Origin: Myxococcales bacterium | GTDB lineage: Bacteria; Myxococcota_A; Polyangia; Polyangiales; Polyangiaceae | Length of the DNA: 64,000 nucleotides | Assembly: GCA_025359105.1 (NCBI GenBank) | Contig: JANYHK010000131.1 | Coordinates: 31,196-95,195, forward strand | Direction of reading: 5' to 3' | Shown: one piece after another, positions 1-8,799 of the stretch | Layout of the letters: each line of letters opens with the position of its first letter | Numbering within the stretch: the stretch's first letter is position 1 | Notes under the pieces: generated by a model | What the model was told of the DNA's origin: nothing | Database searches by the model: none | Seen by the model: only the letters and a program-made list of their open reading frames with translations | Position numbers and translations under genes: made by a program

Positions 1-173
1 TCTTCTCGTGCGTCAAGGCGCTGAACGCCACCAACGGCCCGAGCGGCATCCCGTACACGAAGCCCTCCGTCGCCGCCCAGCTCCTGAACCGTTGCACCCC
101 GCACGACGCGTGCAACGACTACCCGGCGCACGCGGACTTCGATCCCTGCACCACGAAGGCCTGCTACCAGTAG
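1..173 (+). CDS. C-terminal end of a Cys-rich protein (partial)
   Basis: The frame is open from the window edge to a TAG at 171-173 and encodes 56 residues ending in TKACYQ. Five cysteines spread over the tail (motifs SCVKAL, NRCTPHDAC, DPCTTKAC) suggest disulphides and so a secreted or surface protein, like other Cys-rich exported proteins in this window. The N-terminus lies outside the window, so neither signal peptide nor family can be judged. The gene converges on the receptor kinase, with 13 bases between the two stops and no hairpin with a T-tract. Confidence 0.6.
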   Translation, partial: FSCVKALNATNGPSGIPYTKPSVAAQLLNRCTPHDACNDYPAHADFDPCTTKACYQ

Positions 174-186
174 CGGAAGCGTCGGT

Positions 187-2844
187 TCAGGGGCACCGCA
201 GCGGGAGCCCGTCGAGGTGCTTCGTGGCCGCACTGAAGACGACGGTTGATTCGATGGCCTCGTGGGCTTTGCCGTCTGCGTCCCTGCCCACGCAAAGCAC
301 CGTAAAATCCGCGGGCGTATTGCCGGTGGCCGGTTCGAAATCCAACCGGGTGGCGGCACCGCCGAGATCCACGTTTTGACCGGCGCGCAGCGCGGCGAAG
401 ACGTCGAAGATCTTGGCGGGGCCGACGTCGATGGGCGGCCCCGCTGGCAATAGCCGCTCGAAGGCGCGCGCCAGCGATGCGCCGGCGAGGGGAGCGTCGC
501 CGAGCGTGTACGCGCCGTACGCGACGACGTAGAGGGCGTCGTATACGGCGCCGGGCGTGGCCGTGCGCGGCACCTTGGGCGAGAATGTCTCGTTGTAGTG
601 CTGGGTCAGCTTCGCGTTGGCGACCGTCGCCGTCGAAGGAGCGACCCCGATGAATCTGCGACGGAGCTCCGGATCCTTGCCGAGGAACGCGAAGAAGTCG
701 GCGCCGACGATGTAGTTGCTGATGACGTAGGACGGACGCGGTTGCCCTTTGGACCACCCCGCCTCGATCGGCGCAAGGAACGTCTTCGCCGTGCCCTGCG
801 CGCCGGTGAGGAGCACGAGATGTGGCTTGAACTTGATCACCTCGGCGGCGAGCTCGTAGAAGTCTGGCGCGTCTTCGTCCCACACGAGCTCGCGGTAGTC
901 GTAGCCGTTCTCGAGCGCGCTCTTGCCGTTGAAGCGCAGGCTCCCGAAATACGCGTCGGAGATGCTTAGACCGCCGGTGTTCTTGGGGCGAAACAGCGCG
1001 ACGCGCATCGGCTCGCCCGGGCCGAGGACGGCGCGCACTTGCGGCTCGACGACCTCGGCGACGAGCGCCGACACGGGTAGCGCGCTCTGCGCGGCCGTGA
1101 TCGTCGTGCGCCAGACCAATCGCGGGGCGCCCGGCGGGTGCGGGATCGTGGTGATGAGCGCGCTCTGATTCTGCGTTGCCATCGCAACCACCCCCGCGGG
1201 GATGAAGACCGCGCTGGCGAGATCGATCACCTCCTGGCTCGAGCCGAAGCCGATGACCGCGGGCACACGCACGTCGACGAGGTGACGCGCCGTCGCGAGA
1301 GCGTCGCTCTCGTCGTCGCACGCTACCAACCCGATCGGCCTCGGCTCGCGCCCGGGCGTCGTCGAGGGAATGCCGCGGGCGATCGTCATGAAATCGCGAC
1401 GCGCAAGCTCGGCTGCGTTCACGCTCTCGGTGCCCCATGCGACGGCATCGGGACCGCTCATGGGAAACATGGTGCCGATCCACAGGGTGGCGTCGTTCTC
1501 GACCGCGCCGGGATCCGCCATGATCTTGCAGTGCGCCGACTCGAGCGCCACGCACGCGCCGTCGTCGCGCCGACAGATCGCCGCCTTGCCGCCCGCGTCC
1601 TTCACGCACGCGGCGTTGCTCGTGCAGCCGCGGGGCGCGGGCGTCGCGACGGGGACCGACGGCGTGCGGCGCGCGACGAGGGCCGCCGCGCCCGCGAGCA
1701 CGGAGAGACCTAGCGCGCCCGCGAGGACCCGCTGCGCGCGACGCACACCCGAGCGCGGCACCGGGTCTGCCGCGGACGCCCCGCTCGGCCGCACGCTGCT
1801 CGTCACCGACGCGCGGCTCTGCGTCGCGCCACCTTCGAGCGGGACGGCCGCGAGCACCGGCGGGCCGGCCGGCCCATGCTCCTTCGGCGCTTTGAGGCTT
1901 GCGTCGATCTGCGCCCGCGTCGCCACGCGCTCGGCGGCGAAGAGCGCTTCCATCTGGCGTGCAAGCTCCTTGGACCCCTGCTTGCCATCGAGCTCCGGCT
2001 CGAGCGCCGCCTGCATCTCCGCGGCGGTCGCGTAGCGCTCGTCGGGCGACGTGGCGAGGGCCTTCATGCAGATTGCCTCGAGCGCCTTCGGTACGTCCGG
2101 CGCGAACACGCTGGGCGGCTCCATCTCGCCGCGCTCCAGCTTCGCGTAAATCTGGGACTCGGGCATTCCCTGCCAGAGTCGACGCCGCGCGAGGATCTGC
2201 CAGAGGATCACCCCGACCGAGAAGACGTCGGCGCGGCGATCCACGGGGCGGCGCGCCGCCTGCTCGGGCGCCATGTACGTGAGCTTCCCCTTCACCACGC
2301 CCGTGGCCGTGTCGCCCGGCGCGTCGATGGCCTTCGCGATGCCGAAATCGAGCAGCTTCACGCGGCCGTCGTACGTGACGATGACGTTGTGCGGCGACAC
2401 GTCGCGGTGCACGACCTGGAGCTTGGTGCCGTCGGTGTCCTCGAGGTCGTGCGCGTACTGCAGGCCCGAGAGGATCTCCGCGACGACGTGGAGCGCCAGG
2501 GGCAGCGGCAAGTGCGCGGGCGGCTCGGACGACGCGAGCTTGCGCGTCAGCGCCTCCAGGGTCTGGCCGTCCAGGTACTCCATCTCGATGAAGTAGTGCT
2601 CGCCGTCGAAGCCGACCTCGTTCGTCTGGACGACGTTGGGGTGCATCAGGCGCGCGGACAGGCGCGCCTCGTCGAGGAAGCTGCGGAGGAACGGCCCCTC
2701 GAGCGCGAGATCGCCGCGCAGGTGCTTGACGACCTTCAGCTTGCTGAAGCCGTACGCTCCTTCGCTTACGGCGAGGAAGACCGTCCCCATGCCGCCTCGA
2801 CCCAGCTCGAAGAGCAGGCGGTGCCTGGGGGCTGGGCTCGACAT
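187..2844 (-). CDS. Transmembrane Ser/Thr receptor kinase with extracytoplasmic ligand-binding domain
   Basis: The N-terminal third is a complete Hanks-type kinase: glycine loop GRGGMG (residues 15-20), catalytic Lys40 in VVKHL, HRDVSPHN near residue 146, DFG and APEQ. A Ser/Pro/Ala-rich juxtamembrane stretch leads to one hydrophobic segment (about 368-388). The outer part begins with a Cys-rich patch (CTSNAAC ... CRRDDGAC ... C) and continues for about 450 residues with the look of a type-1 periplasmic binding protein (ABC branched-chain amino-acid receptor type: IGTMFPMSGPDA near its start, later ADFFAFLGKD). So it probably senses a small extracytoplasmic ligand and signals by phosphorylating cytoplasmic targets. 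The frame extends 16 codons further up, but the ATG at 2844 is preferred: the upstream residues are basic and a -10-like TACAAT lies just before it. The kinase call is secure; the ligand is unknown. Confidence 0.88.
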   Translation of the reverse strand: MSSPAPRHRLLFELGRGGMGTVFLAVSEGAYGFSKLKVVKHLRGDLALEGPFLRSFLDEARLSARLMHPNVVQTNEVGFDGEHYFIEMEYLDGQTLEALTRKLASSEPPAHLPLPLALHVVAEILSGLQYAHDLEDTDGTKLQVVHRDVSPHNVIVTYDGRVKLLDFGIAKAIDAPGDTATGVVKGKLTYMAPEQAARRPVDRRADVFSVGVILWQILARRRLWQGMPESQIYAKLERGEMEPPSVFAPDVPKALEAICMKALATSPDERYATAAEMQAALEPELDGKQGSKELARQMEALFAAERVATRAQIDASLKAPKEHGPAGPPVLAAVPLEGGATQSRASVTSSVRPSGASAADPVPRSGVRRAQRVLAGALGLSVLAGAAALVARRTPSVPVATPAPRGCTSNAACVKDAGGKAAICRRDDGACVALESAHCKIMADPGAVENDATLWIGTMFPMSGPDAVAWGTESVNAAELARRDFMTIARGIPSTTPGREPRPIGLVACDDESDALATARHLVDVRVPAVIGFGSSQEVIDLASAVFIPAGVVAMATQNQSALITTIPHPPGAPRLVWRTTITAAQSALPVSALVAEVVEPQVRAVLGPGEPMRVALFRPKNTGGLSISDAYFGSLRFNGKSALENGYDYRELVWDEDAPDFYELAAEVIKFKPHLVLLTGAQGTAKTFLAPIEAGWSKGQPRPSYVISNYIVGADFFAFLGKDPELRRRFIGVAPSTATVANAKLTQHYNETFSPKVPRTATPGAVYDALYVVAYGAYTLGDAPLAGASLARAFERLLPAGPPIDVGPAKIFDVFAALRAGQNVDLGGAATRLDFEPATGNTPADFTVLCVGRDADGKAHEAIESTVVFSAATKHLDGLPLRCP

Positions 2845-2853
2845 CGATCGGCG

Positions 2854-2859
2854 ATTGTA
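2854..2859 (-). promoter_or_regulatory. Probable -10 element of the receptor kinase gene
   Basis: On the minus strand TACAAT (5 of 6 to TATAAT) lies 9 bases before the chosen ATG at 2844, so the transcript would be nearly leaderless. No convincing -35 box is visible at 17-18 bases. The 170-base region between the divergent kinase and phosphoesterase genes holds no other gene. Confidence 0.35.
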
Positions 2860-3014
2860 CCTCAATCGCACGTGGCTTTGCGCCGGCTGCACGGGTCACG
2901 GCTGGAGGCTTTCCCGTCGGCCCTGGGGGGCCGTCCGGGGCCCGCGCCCACGTGACGTAAGCACTTCCGCGCTGTCCGGAGGTGTCGCGCGCGGTTAGAA
3001 AAAATGAAGAGTTC

Positions 3015-5564
3015 ATGTCGCTCTCGGCCTCGGTTCGCATCGACACGAAGGGGAGGCCCCTCTTCGTCGTCTCCGATTTGCACCTCGGGCCCCGTGCTCC
3101 GTTCGGGTTCCCCGCGGAGCTCGAGGGCGCCCTCGCGGCGGCCCTAGACGGCGCTGTCGCGCGGCACGCGATCGTGATCCTCAACGGCGACATCCTCGAG
3201 GACGGAGCCGCGGCGACCCCGCTCGCGATCCTGGCGAAGTACCCGCGGCTGCTGGCGGCGCTCGGGCGCGCGTCGGCGCGGTCGGAGCTCTATTACGTCA
3301 TGGGCAACCACGATCCGCCCGCGGCGTCGCTGGGTGGCGTGCTCCCTTGGACGGTGGCGACGAGCCTGCTCGTCGACGAGACGGTCCTCGTCGTCCACGG
3401 CGACGTGTTCGACCACGGGCTCCGCAAGAGCGCCGCCGGGCGGGCGGCTCCGCTGCACGCGCGCGCGGAGCGGCTCCTCGGCGCGCGCGTGGACCTGCCG
3501 CTCGCGATGCACGACTCGCTGCGCAACCACCTCCTCACGTCGCTGCTCCTTCACGTCGGAGAGCGTGCGCGGCGCGTGTCACCGGCGGCGCGCGCGTGGG
3601 TCGACGAGAACTTCGACTACATCACGACGCTGGAGGCCTCGGACGATCCGCGGCGTGTCGTCGCGACGCTCGCCGAGGCCGCGCTGCCGCCGGGCGTGCG
3701 CGCCGTGCTTGCCGGGCACACGCATCGGCCCGGCATCGCGGACGTCGGCGCGGTCACTTATTACAACAGCGGAACCTGGTCGCCGCACATGGCGGTCGCG
3801 GTGGACTACGAGCGGGGGGAGGGGCGCATCGTCGATGTCGTGAGGGGGACCTTCTACGGCCGCGAGGCCTACGCGCGCTGGCGAGAGCCGGTGAGCTGGC
3901 TCGAGCAATGGTCGGCGAGGCGCCACGAGCTCGCGCCGATGCGTCTCCTGGCGGAGGCGGCGCGCGAGCGCTTCGCCAGCAGTCGACCGGACGCAAGCGC
4001 GCGGGTGCGCGCGGTTCCTTCCCCCAACGAGGACGAGGCCATGAACGTCACCTTCGAAGAACGTCTGCACGGAACGATGTGGGCCTCGGATGGCGAGGGG
4101 ACCCCGCTGTCGCTCGACCTGCGCGCGAAGGCGAGCAACGCGTTCGTTCGCACGTGCACCTTCGAGCTGGCAGGCACGATTCGCGCGGGCAGCCTGGCGG
4201 AGAAGGGCGACGCGCTGGGCGTCCTGCGCCTCGGCGCGCGCACCTGGGACTACGAGGTCTCGTTCGTCGGCAGCGACGGCAAGCCGTATCGCCTTCTCGG
4301 CCAAAAGCGCGTGCGCGTGCTCGATCTCGCGGCGTCGCTCACCGATCTGCGGGGTGACGTCTTCGATGCACATGGTCGCTCCGTCGCGACATTCGAGCTG
4401 CGCTTCGATCTCGCCAAGGACCTGGGGCCGCTCCTCCGCGGCCTCACCGCGAGCACGGGCGATGCGGTGCGTGCCGCCAGCCCGGCGGCGGAGGGTGCCT
4501 TCGACGATCCCTCTCCGATCGCGCGGGCGCCGGAGGCGGCGGGGAAATGGGTCGCGGTGACCGGCGCAGCGGGGCACGTCGGCTTCACGCTGTGTCGCCT
4601 CTTTCGCCAGCGCGGGTACGAGGTGCTTGGCCTGGTCCGCGACGCGCACGACGGTCGCGCCGCCGCGCTACGCGCGCTCGGGGTGGAGCTGGAAGAAGCC
4701 GACACGCTCGTCCCCGCCACGCTGCGGCGGGCCCTCGCCGGTCGCACCGTCGACGGCCTATTTCACACGGCCGCGGCGTTCAAGCTCTGGGCGATCGATC
4801 CGAGGCGCGAGATCGAGGAGCCCATCATCAAGGGGACCCTCAACGTCCTGCGCGCGGCGGAGGAGGCGGGCGTACGCCGGATCGTCTACACGTCGGCGGG
4901 CGGCGCCGCGGGGCACGACGCGAAGGGCCGCGAGCCACTGACCGAAGACGACTGGAACACCGAGCGCGCGAGCCCGTACCTGCGCGGCAAGACCGAGGCC
5001 GAGGAGCAGGCGTGGGAGGTCGCGAAGGTCCGTGGGCTCGACCTGATTTCGGTGCTGCCCACGGCGATCGTCGGACCGTTCTTCCACCGCCATACGCCGG
5101 TGACACGCCTCTTCGAGGACGTCATCTCCAACAAGCTCCCGCTCCTTCCGGACTTCGCCAACAGCTGGGTCGACGTCCGCGACGTCGCCCTCGCTCACCT
5201 GCTCGTCTACGAGGCTCCGGGGGCGCACGGTCGCTACATCGTGTCCACGGCCTACCGGAGCTGGCGCGCGATGGTCGAGGAGCTGGCCGATCTCGACGGA
5301 CGCATTCGCATTCCGGCACGCCTGCCGAGCGCGATGAACGCGCTCCTGCCTGCGTTCGACGAGCTCCGGGCGCGCCTCCTCGGTGCGGAGCGAACGCTCA
5401 CGCGCGACGTGGTCGGCGAGCTGGAAGGCAAGGAGCCCCGCTACTCGTCGGCGCGACTGCAGCGCGAGCTCGGGTGGAGCCCGATCGCGTTTCGACGAAC
5501 GCTCGCCGACACCCTGCACTGGCTCGATGCCCGAACGTCGCTCGAACGACGGGGGGCGGCATGA
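3015..5564 (+). CDS. Metallophosphoesterase / NAD-dependent epimerase-dehydratase fusion
   Basis: Three parts are visible. Residues about 15-290 form a calcineurin-type metallophosphoesterase: DLH (21-23), NGD, GNHD (97-100) and GHTH near 236. Residues about 345-490 form a beta-rich module containing KPYRLLGQK that resembles the C-terminal module of the GMC oxidoreductase two genes downstream. Residues about 508-840 form an extended SDR of the epimerase / 3-beta-hydroxysteroid dehydrogenase type, with Rossmann motif GAAGHVG and active-site YLRGK (Tyr-x3-Lys). The ATG at 3015 follows GAAGAG; a GTG at 2982 would add 11 residues. The gene heads a four-gene operon and overlaps the next start by ATGA. 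Joining a phosphoesterase to a sterol-dehydrogenase-like domain is unusual; the substrate is not known, but the context suggests a hydrophobic alcohol or its phosphate. Confidence 0.85.
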   Translation: MSLSASVRIDTKGRPLFVVSDLHLGPRAPFGFPAELEGALAAALDGAVARHAIVILNGDILEDGAAATPLAILAKYPRLLAALGRASARSELYYVMGNHDPPAASLGGVLPWTVATSLLVDETVLVVHGDVFDHGLRKSAAGRAAPLHARAERLLGARVDLPLAMHDSLRNHLLTSLLLHVGERARRVSPAARAWVDENFDYITTLEASDDPRRVVATLAEAALPPGVRAVLAGHTHRPGIADVGAVTYYNSGTWSPHMAVAVDYERGEGRIVDVVRGTFYGREAYARWREPVSWLEQWSARRHELAPMRLLAEAARERFASSRPDASARVRAVPSPNEDEAMNVTFEERLHGTMWASDGEGTPLSLDLRAKASNAFVRTCTFELAGTIRAGSLAEKGDALGVLRLGARTWDYEVSFVGSDGKPYRLLGQKRVRVLDLAASLTDLRGDVFDAHGRSVATFELRFDLAKDLGPLLRGLTASTGDAVRAASPAAEGAFDDPSPIARAPEAAGKWVAVTGAAGHVGFTLCRLFRQRGYEVLGLVRDAHDGRAAALRALGVELEEADTLVPATLRRALAGRTVDGLFHTAAAFKLWAIDPRREIEEPIIKGTLNVLRAAEEAGVRRIVYTSAGGAAGHDAKGREPLTEDDWNTERASPYLRGKTEAEEQAWEVAKVRGLDLISVLPTAIVGPFFHRHTPVTRLFEDVISNKLPLLPDFANSWVDVRDVALAHLLVYEAPGAHGRYIVSTAYRSWRAMVEELADLDGRIRIPARLPSAMNALLPAFDELRARLLGAERTLTRDVVGELEGKEPRYSSARLQRELGWSPIAFRRTLADTLHWLDARTSLERRGAA

Positions 5565-6457
5565 TCGATCTTCTTCTGCCCTGGTGCGGTCTCGAGGTTC
5601 GCCGCGCGCGCACCTCGCAGGGACCGGTGACGCTGCGCGCCACGATGCGCCCCCGCGGGGCGCCGCTCCTGTTCGTCCACGGCTTCGGCCGCGGGGGCGC
5701 GCAGCTGGTCCCGCTCGCGCTCGCGTTTCGGGACGTGCGCACGGTGCTCGTGCCCGATCTCGTGGGCTTCGGCGGCAGCAGCAACGGCGCGGGCGCGCGC
5801 GACCTCGACGTCTTCGGCCACGCGCAGGCGCTCGCCGATGTGCTCGACGAATATGGCCCCGCGGACGTCGTCGGCGTGAGCTTCGGCGGCTGGGTCGCGA
5901 CGTGGCTCGCGGCGCGGCACCCCCGCTCGGTTCGCAGCCTCTTCCTCGTGAACCCGGCAGGCACGCGGGCGGCGGGGGAAGAGCTCGCGGAGCTGTATCG
6001 GTCGACTGCGCGCGCGCCGGAGCTGTACCGGCGCACCGTCGCGTCGCGGCCCTTCCTCGGCGTCCCGATGCTGAGCCGCGCGCTGGAGGCTGGTTTCACG
6101 CGCGCGCTGCGCGATCCTTCGATCGGCCGCTTCATCGAGACCGTCCGCGAGGAGCACCTCCTCGAGCACGCGCTCGGCGACGTCACCTGCCCGACGTACG
6201 CGCTCCTCTCGTCGGAGGACCGGCTCCTCGACGCGCGCGCGACCGCCGCGGAGCTCCTCCGGCGCGTACGGCACCTCGAAGGGGCTTGGGTCATGGGAGC
6301 GTCGCACAACGTCGGGTACGAGGCGTTCGAGACGATCGTCGAGCGACTCGCGCGTTTTCTGGGCATGCCCGGCGCGCCCCCGAGCGCGCTCCTCGACGCG
6401 AGCGCCCACCTGCGCGTCCCGCCGAAGCTCCGTCCGCTCGCGGAGGCGACGTCGTGA
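5561..6457 (+). CDS. Alpha/beta-fold hydrolase
   Basis: The 298-residue protein has the alpha/beta hydrolase hallmarks: LLFVHGFGRGG for the oxyanion region, nucleophile elbow GVSFGG, a late acidic residue in SSEDRLLD and the catalytic His in MGASHNVG. It has no signal peptide, so it should act in the cytoplasm on an ester, thioester or similar bond. Its ATG overlaps the stop of the preceding gene (ATGA) and its stop overlaps the GTG of the GMC oxidoreductase (GTGA), so three genes are translationally coupled. In this operon it may release or load an acyl group on the lipid substrate; that is inference. The specific reaction cannot be read from sequence. Confidence 0.85.
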   Translation: MIDLLLPWCGLEVRRARTSQGPVTLRATMRPRGAPLLFVHGFGRGGAQLVPLALAFRDVRTVLVPDLVGFGGSSNGAGARDLDVFGHAQALADVLDEYGPADVVGVSFGGWVATWLAARHPRSVRSLFLVNPAGTRAAGEELAELYRSTARAPELYRRTVASRPFLGVPMLSRALEAGFTRALRDPSIGRFIETVREEHLLEHALGDVTCPTYALLSSEDRLLDARATAAELLRRVRHLEGAWVMGASHNVGYEAFETIVERLARFLGMPGAPPSALLDASAHLRVPPKLRPLAEATS

Positions 6458-8799
6458 GCGGCCTCACGCGGCCGAAGTCGGAGCTGCGTCCGCGCTACGA
6501 CGCCATCGTCGTCGGCTCGGGGTACGGGGGCGGGATCGCCGCGCTACGCCTCGCCGAGGCCGGGTGGTCGGTCGCCGTCTTCGAGCGTGGCCGCGAGCAC
6601 CCACCGCGCACGTTCCCCGAGCGCGCCAGCGAGCTGCTGGCGGAGGTGCAGATCCGCGCCGACGTCGACGGGCGGACGACCCGCATGGGCTCGCGGCTCG
6701 GTCTCTTCGACGTGCGCGTGCACCAGGGCCTCAGCGCGGTCGTGGGCTGCGGCGTCGGTGGCACGTCGCTCATCAACGCCAGCGTCTTCTGCGCTCCGGA
6801 CGAAGCCCTCTTCGCAGACACACGGTGGCCGGAGGCGCTTCGCCGCGACGTCGACGGGCGACGGGCCGCGCTCGAGCGAACCGAGCGCGTGCTGCGCCCG
6901 ACCACGGCGGGGCCGGAGGTCGCCAAGACGCGCTTCATGCGGCGACTCGGCGACGCGAGCGGGCACCCGGCGAAGCGCCTGCCCCTGCTCGTCCGCGCAA
7001 GCGACGAGCACGACGAAGGCGCGCCGTCACCCGGGTCTTCCTGCAACGGCTGCGGAAACTGCGTCTCCGGCTGCCGTCGCGGCGCGAAGCGCACGGTCGA
7101 CGCGACGTACCTGACGTTGGCGGTCGCGCATGGCGCGACGATCTTCTCCGAGCTCGACGTTCGCTGGGTCGAGCGCCAAGCGCACGGGTGGGCCGTTCAC
7201 TACGAGCCGGTGTGCCGGACGGTGGGCGCGGCGCGAGAGGCTTCGTTCGTCGTCGCCGACGTCGTCGTCCTCGCGGCGGGAGCGCTCGGAAGCACGGAAA
7301 TCCTCGCGCGCTCGAAGGCGCGCGGGCTCGCGGTGTCGGACGCGCTCGGTACGTCGTTCTCGGGAAATGGCAACGGGATCGGGCTCCTCGATGGCGACGA
7401 GCCTGGGCTCCGGACGGTGGCGCCACCCGCCACCGCCGGCGACGGAGCGCCGGGCCCGTGCATCACGATGGCGCTCGACATCCCCACGGACGGGCCGCCC
7501 GTTCACCTCGAGGACGGCACCGCACCGAGCGTCTTGTCGGGGATCTTGCGGACGACGGGCCTGCTCGGCCGCGCCGTGGACTGCCTCGCGCTCGGCTCGT
7601 CGCCCGCGCGTGGGCTCGCCGCGATGGCGAAGGAGGCGTTCGTGACCGCGATCGAGGGCGCGGTCGACGCGGACGACGGCGCGCAGCTCGTCCTCCTCCA
7701 GACGGACGACGGCGCCCGCGGCCGGCTCGTCATGGGGAGCGAAGGGATCGCCATCGACTGGCCCGACTACGCGCGCGCCGTCGCCCACGTCGACGCTGCG
7801 GTCGACCGCGTCGCGACCTCGGCGCACGCGCGCTACCGCCCGATTCACCCGCGGATCCTGGGCGTCGCGGGGCACGTCACCGTGCACCCGCTCGGCGGCT
7901 GTCCGATGGGGGCCGACGGGACCGTGGGCGTGGTCGACGACGCGTGCGAGGTCTTCGATCCCTCGCAGGTCGATCGCAGCGCGGTGCACGGCGGCCTCTT
8001 CGTCTGCGACGGCGCCGTCCTCCCGCGCGCGGTCGGGAAGAACCCCGCCGGAACGATCTGCGTGCTCGCCGAGAGGGCGCTGGCGCTCTGCGTGGCCCGT
8101 CGACCGAAGACGTCGCGCCCACTCCTGCAGGCGAGCGCCAGACCTTTCGCGCCCCTCGCCACGACGGCGCGGGAGGGCGGCTTCGTCCTCGCCGAAGCCT
8201 TCGACGGCTGGCTGTCGACCGCACGCCTTCGCGATCCGGCCAGCGAATTCGCGGACGGGTCGGGAGGCCCGATGTCGTACCCGGCGCGTGCGCACTTCAC
8301 GATCGAAATCCAGGACACGCACGAATTCCGCAGCGACGCGAGTCACCCGGCGAGCGTCACCGGCACGTTCACGAGCCCCTTCTTCGAGGCCCTCTCGGGC
8401 GCCGAAACGTGCAGCGTGGTGCGCGGCAAGGTCTTCCTCCTCACCGACGATCCCGTCGACGATCGGCTCTTTTACAACCTGTACGAGCTCGGGCTCGTCG
8501 ATGCCCGCGGCAGCGAGTACACGCTCACCGGCATGAAGGCGTGGCGCCGCGGCAGCCCCCTCGCGGTGTGGGGAGACGGGACGCAGATGCCGATCGAAAT
8601 CTTTCACGGCGACGACGTCGACGCCAAACCGATCTCGAGGGGGTTCTTGCGGATGAGCGCGCCTCAATTCATGGGCTCGCTCCGCACCTACGCTGCGCGC
8701 GGCGAGCGTTCGCTGTGGGACGCCGTCCAGAGGCGCGGCGCGTTCCTCGGCTTCAGCGCCGCCCGCGTCGCCACGCGCCTCTTCGGCTCGGGTCGCTAG
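6454..8799 (+). CDS. GMC-family FAD oxidoreductase (cholesterol-oxidase-like) with C-terminal accessory module
   Basis: The 781-residue protein opens with an FAD-binding site (VVGSGYGGG, residues about 17-25) and VVGCGVGGTSLIN, and ends its catalytic part with HPLGGCPMG (about 477) and NPAGTI (about 530), the pattern of the cholesterol-oxidase and long-chain alcohol oxidase branch of the GMC family. A four-Cys cluster CNGCGNCVSGC near residue 197 could bind an iron-sulphur cluster. Residues about 609-730 form an extra module with SEYTLTGMK matching the middle module of the phosphoesterase-epimerase protein. It probably oxidises a hydroxyl on a steroid or long-chain lipid. The GTG start at 6454 overlaps the hydrolase stop. 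Confidence 0.87.
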   Translation: MSGLTRPKSELRPRYDAIVVGSGYGGGIAALRLAEAGWSVAVFERGREHPPRTFPERASELLAEVQIRADVDGRTTRMGSRLGLFDVRVHQGLSAVVGCGVGGTSLINASVFCAPDEALFADTRWPEALRRDVDGRRAALERTERVLRPTTAGPEVAKTRFMRRLGDASGHPAKRLPLLVRASDEHDEGAPSPGSSCNGCGNCVSGCRRGAKRTVDATYLTLAVAHGATIFSELDVRWVERQAHGWAVHYEPVCRTVGAAREASFVVADVVVLAAGALGSTEILARSKARGLAVSDALGTSFSGNGNGIGLLDGDEPGLRTVAPPATAGDGAPGPCITMALDIPTDGPPVHLEDGTAPSVLSGILRTTGLLGRAVDCLALGSSPARGLAAMAKEAFVTAIEGAVDADDGAQLVLLQTDDGARGRLVMGSEGIAIDWPDYARAVAHVDAAVDRVATSAHARYRPIHPRILGVAGHVTVHPLGGCPMGADGTVGVVDDACEVFDPSQVDRSAVHGGLFVCDGAVLPRAVGKNPAGTICVLAERALALCVARRPKTSRPLLQASARPFAPLATTAREGGFVLAEAFDGWLSTARLRDPASEFADGSGGPMSYPARAHFTIEIQDTHEFRSDASHPASVTGTFTSPFFEALSGAETCSVVRGKVFLLTDDPVDDRLFYNLYELGLVDARGSEYTLTGMKAWRRGSPLAVWGDGTQMPIEIFHGDDVDAKPISRGFLRMSAPQFMGSLRTYAARGERSLWDAVQRRGAFLGFSAARVATRLFGSGR

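Noticed and set aside
331..352. T-arm-like GGTTCGAAATCC
   Set aside because: It lies in the kinase coding sequence and has no acceptor stem or D-arm around it, so no tRNA can be built.
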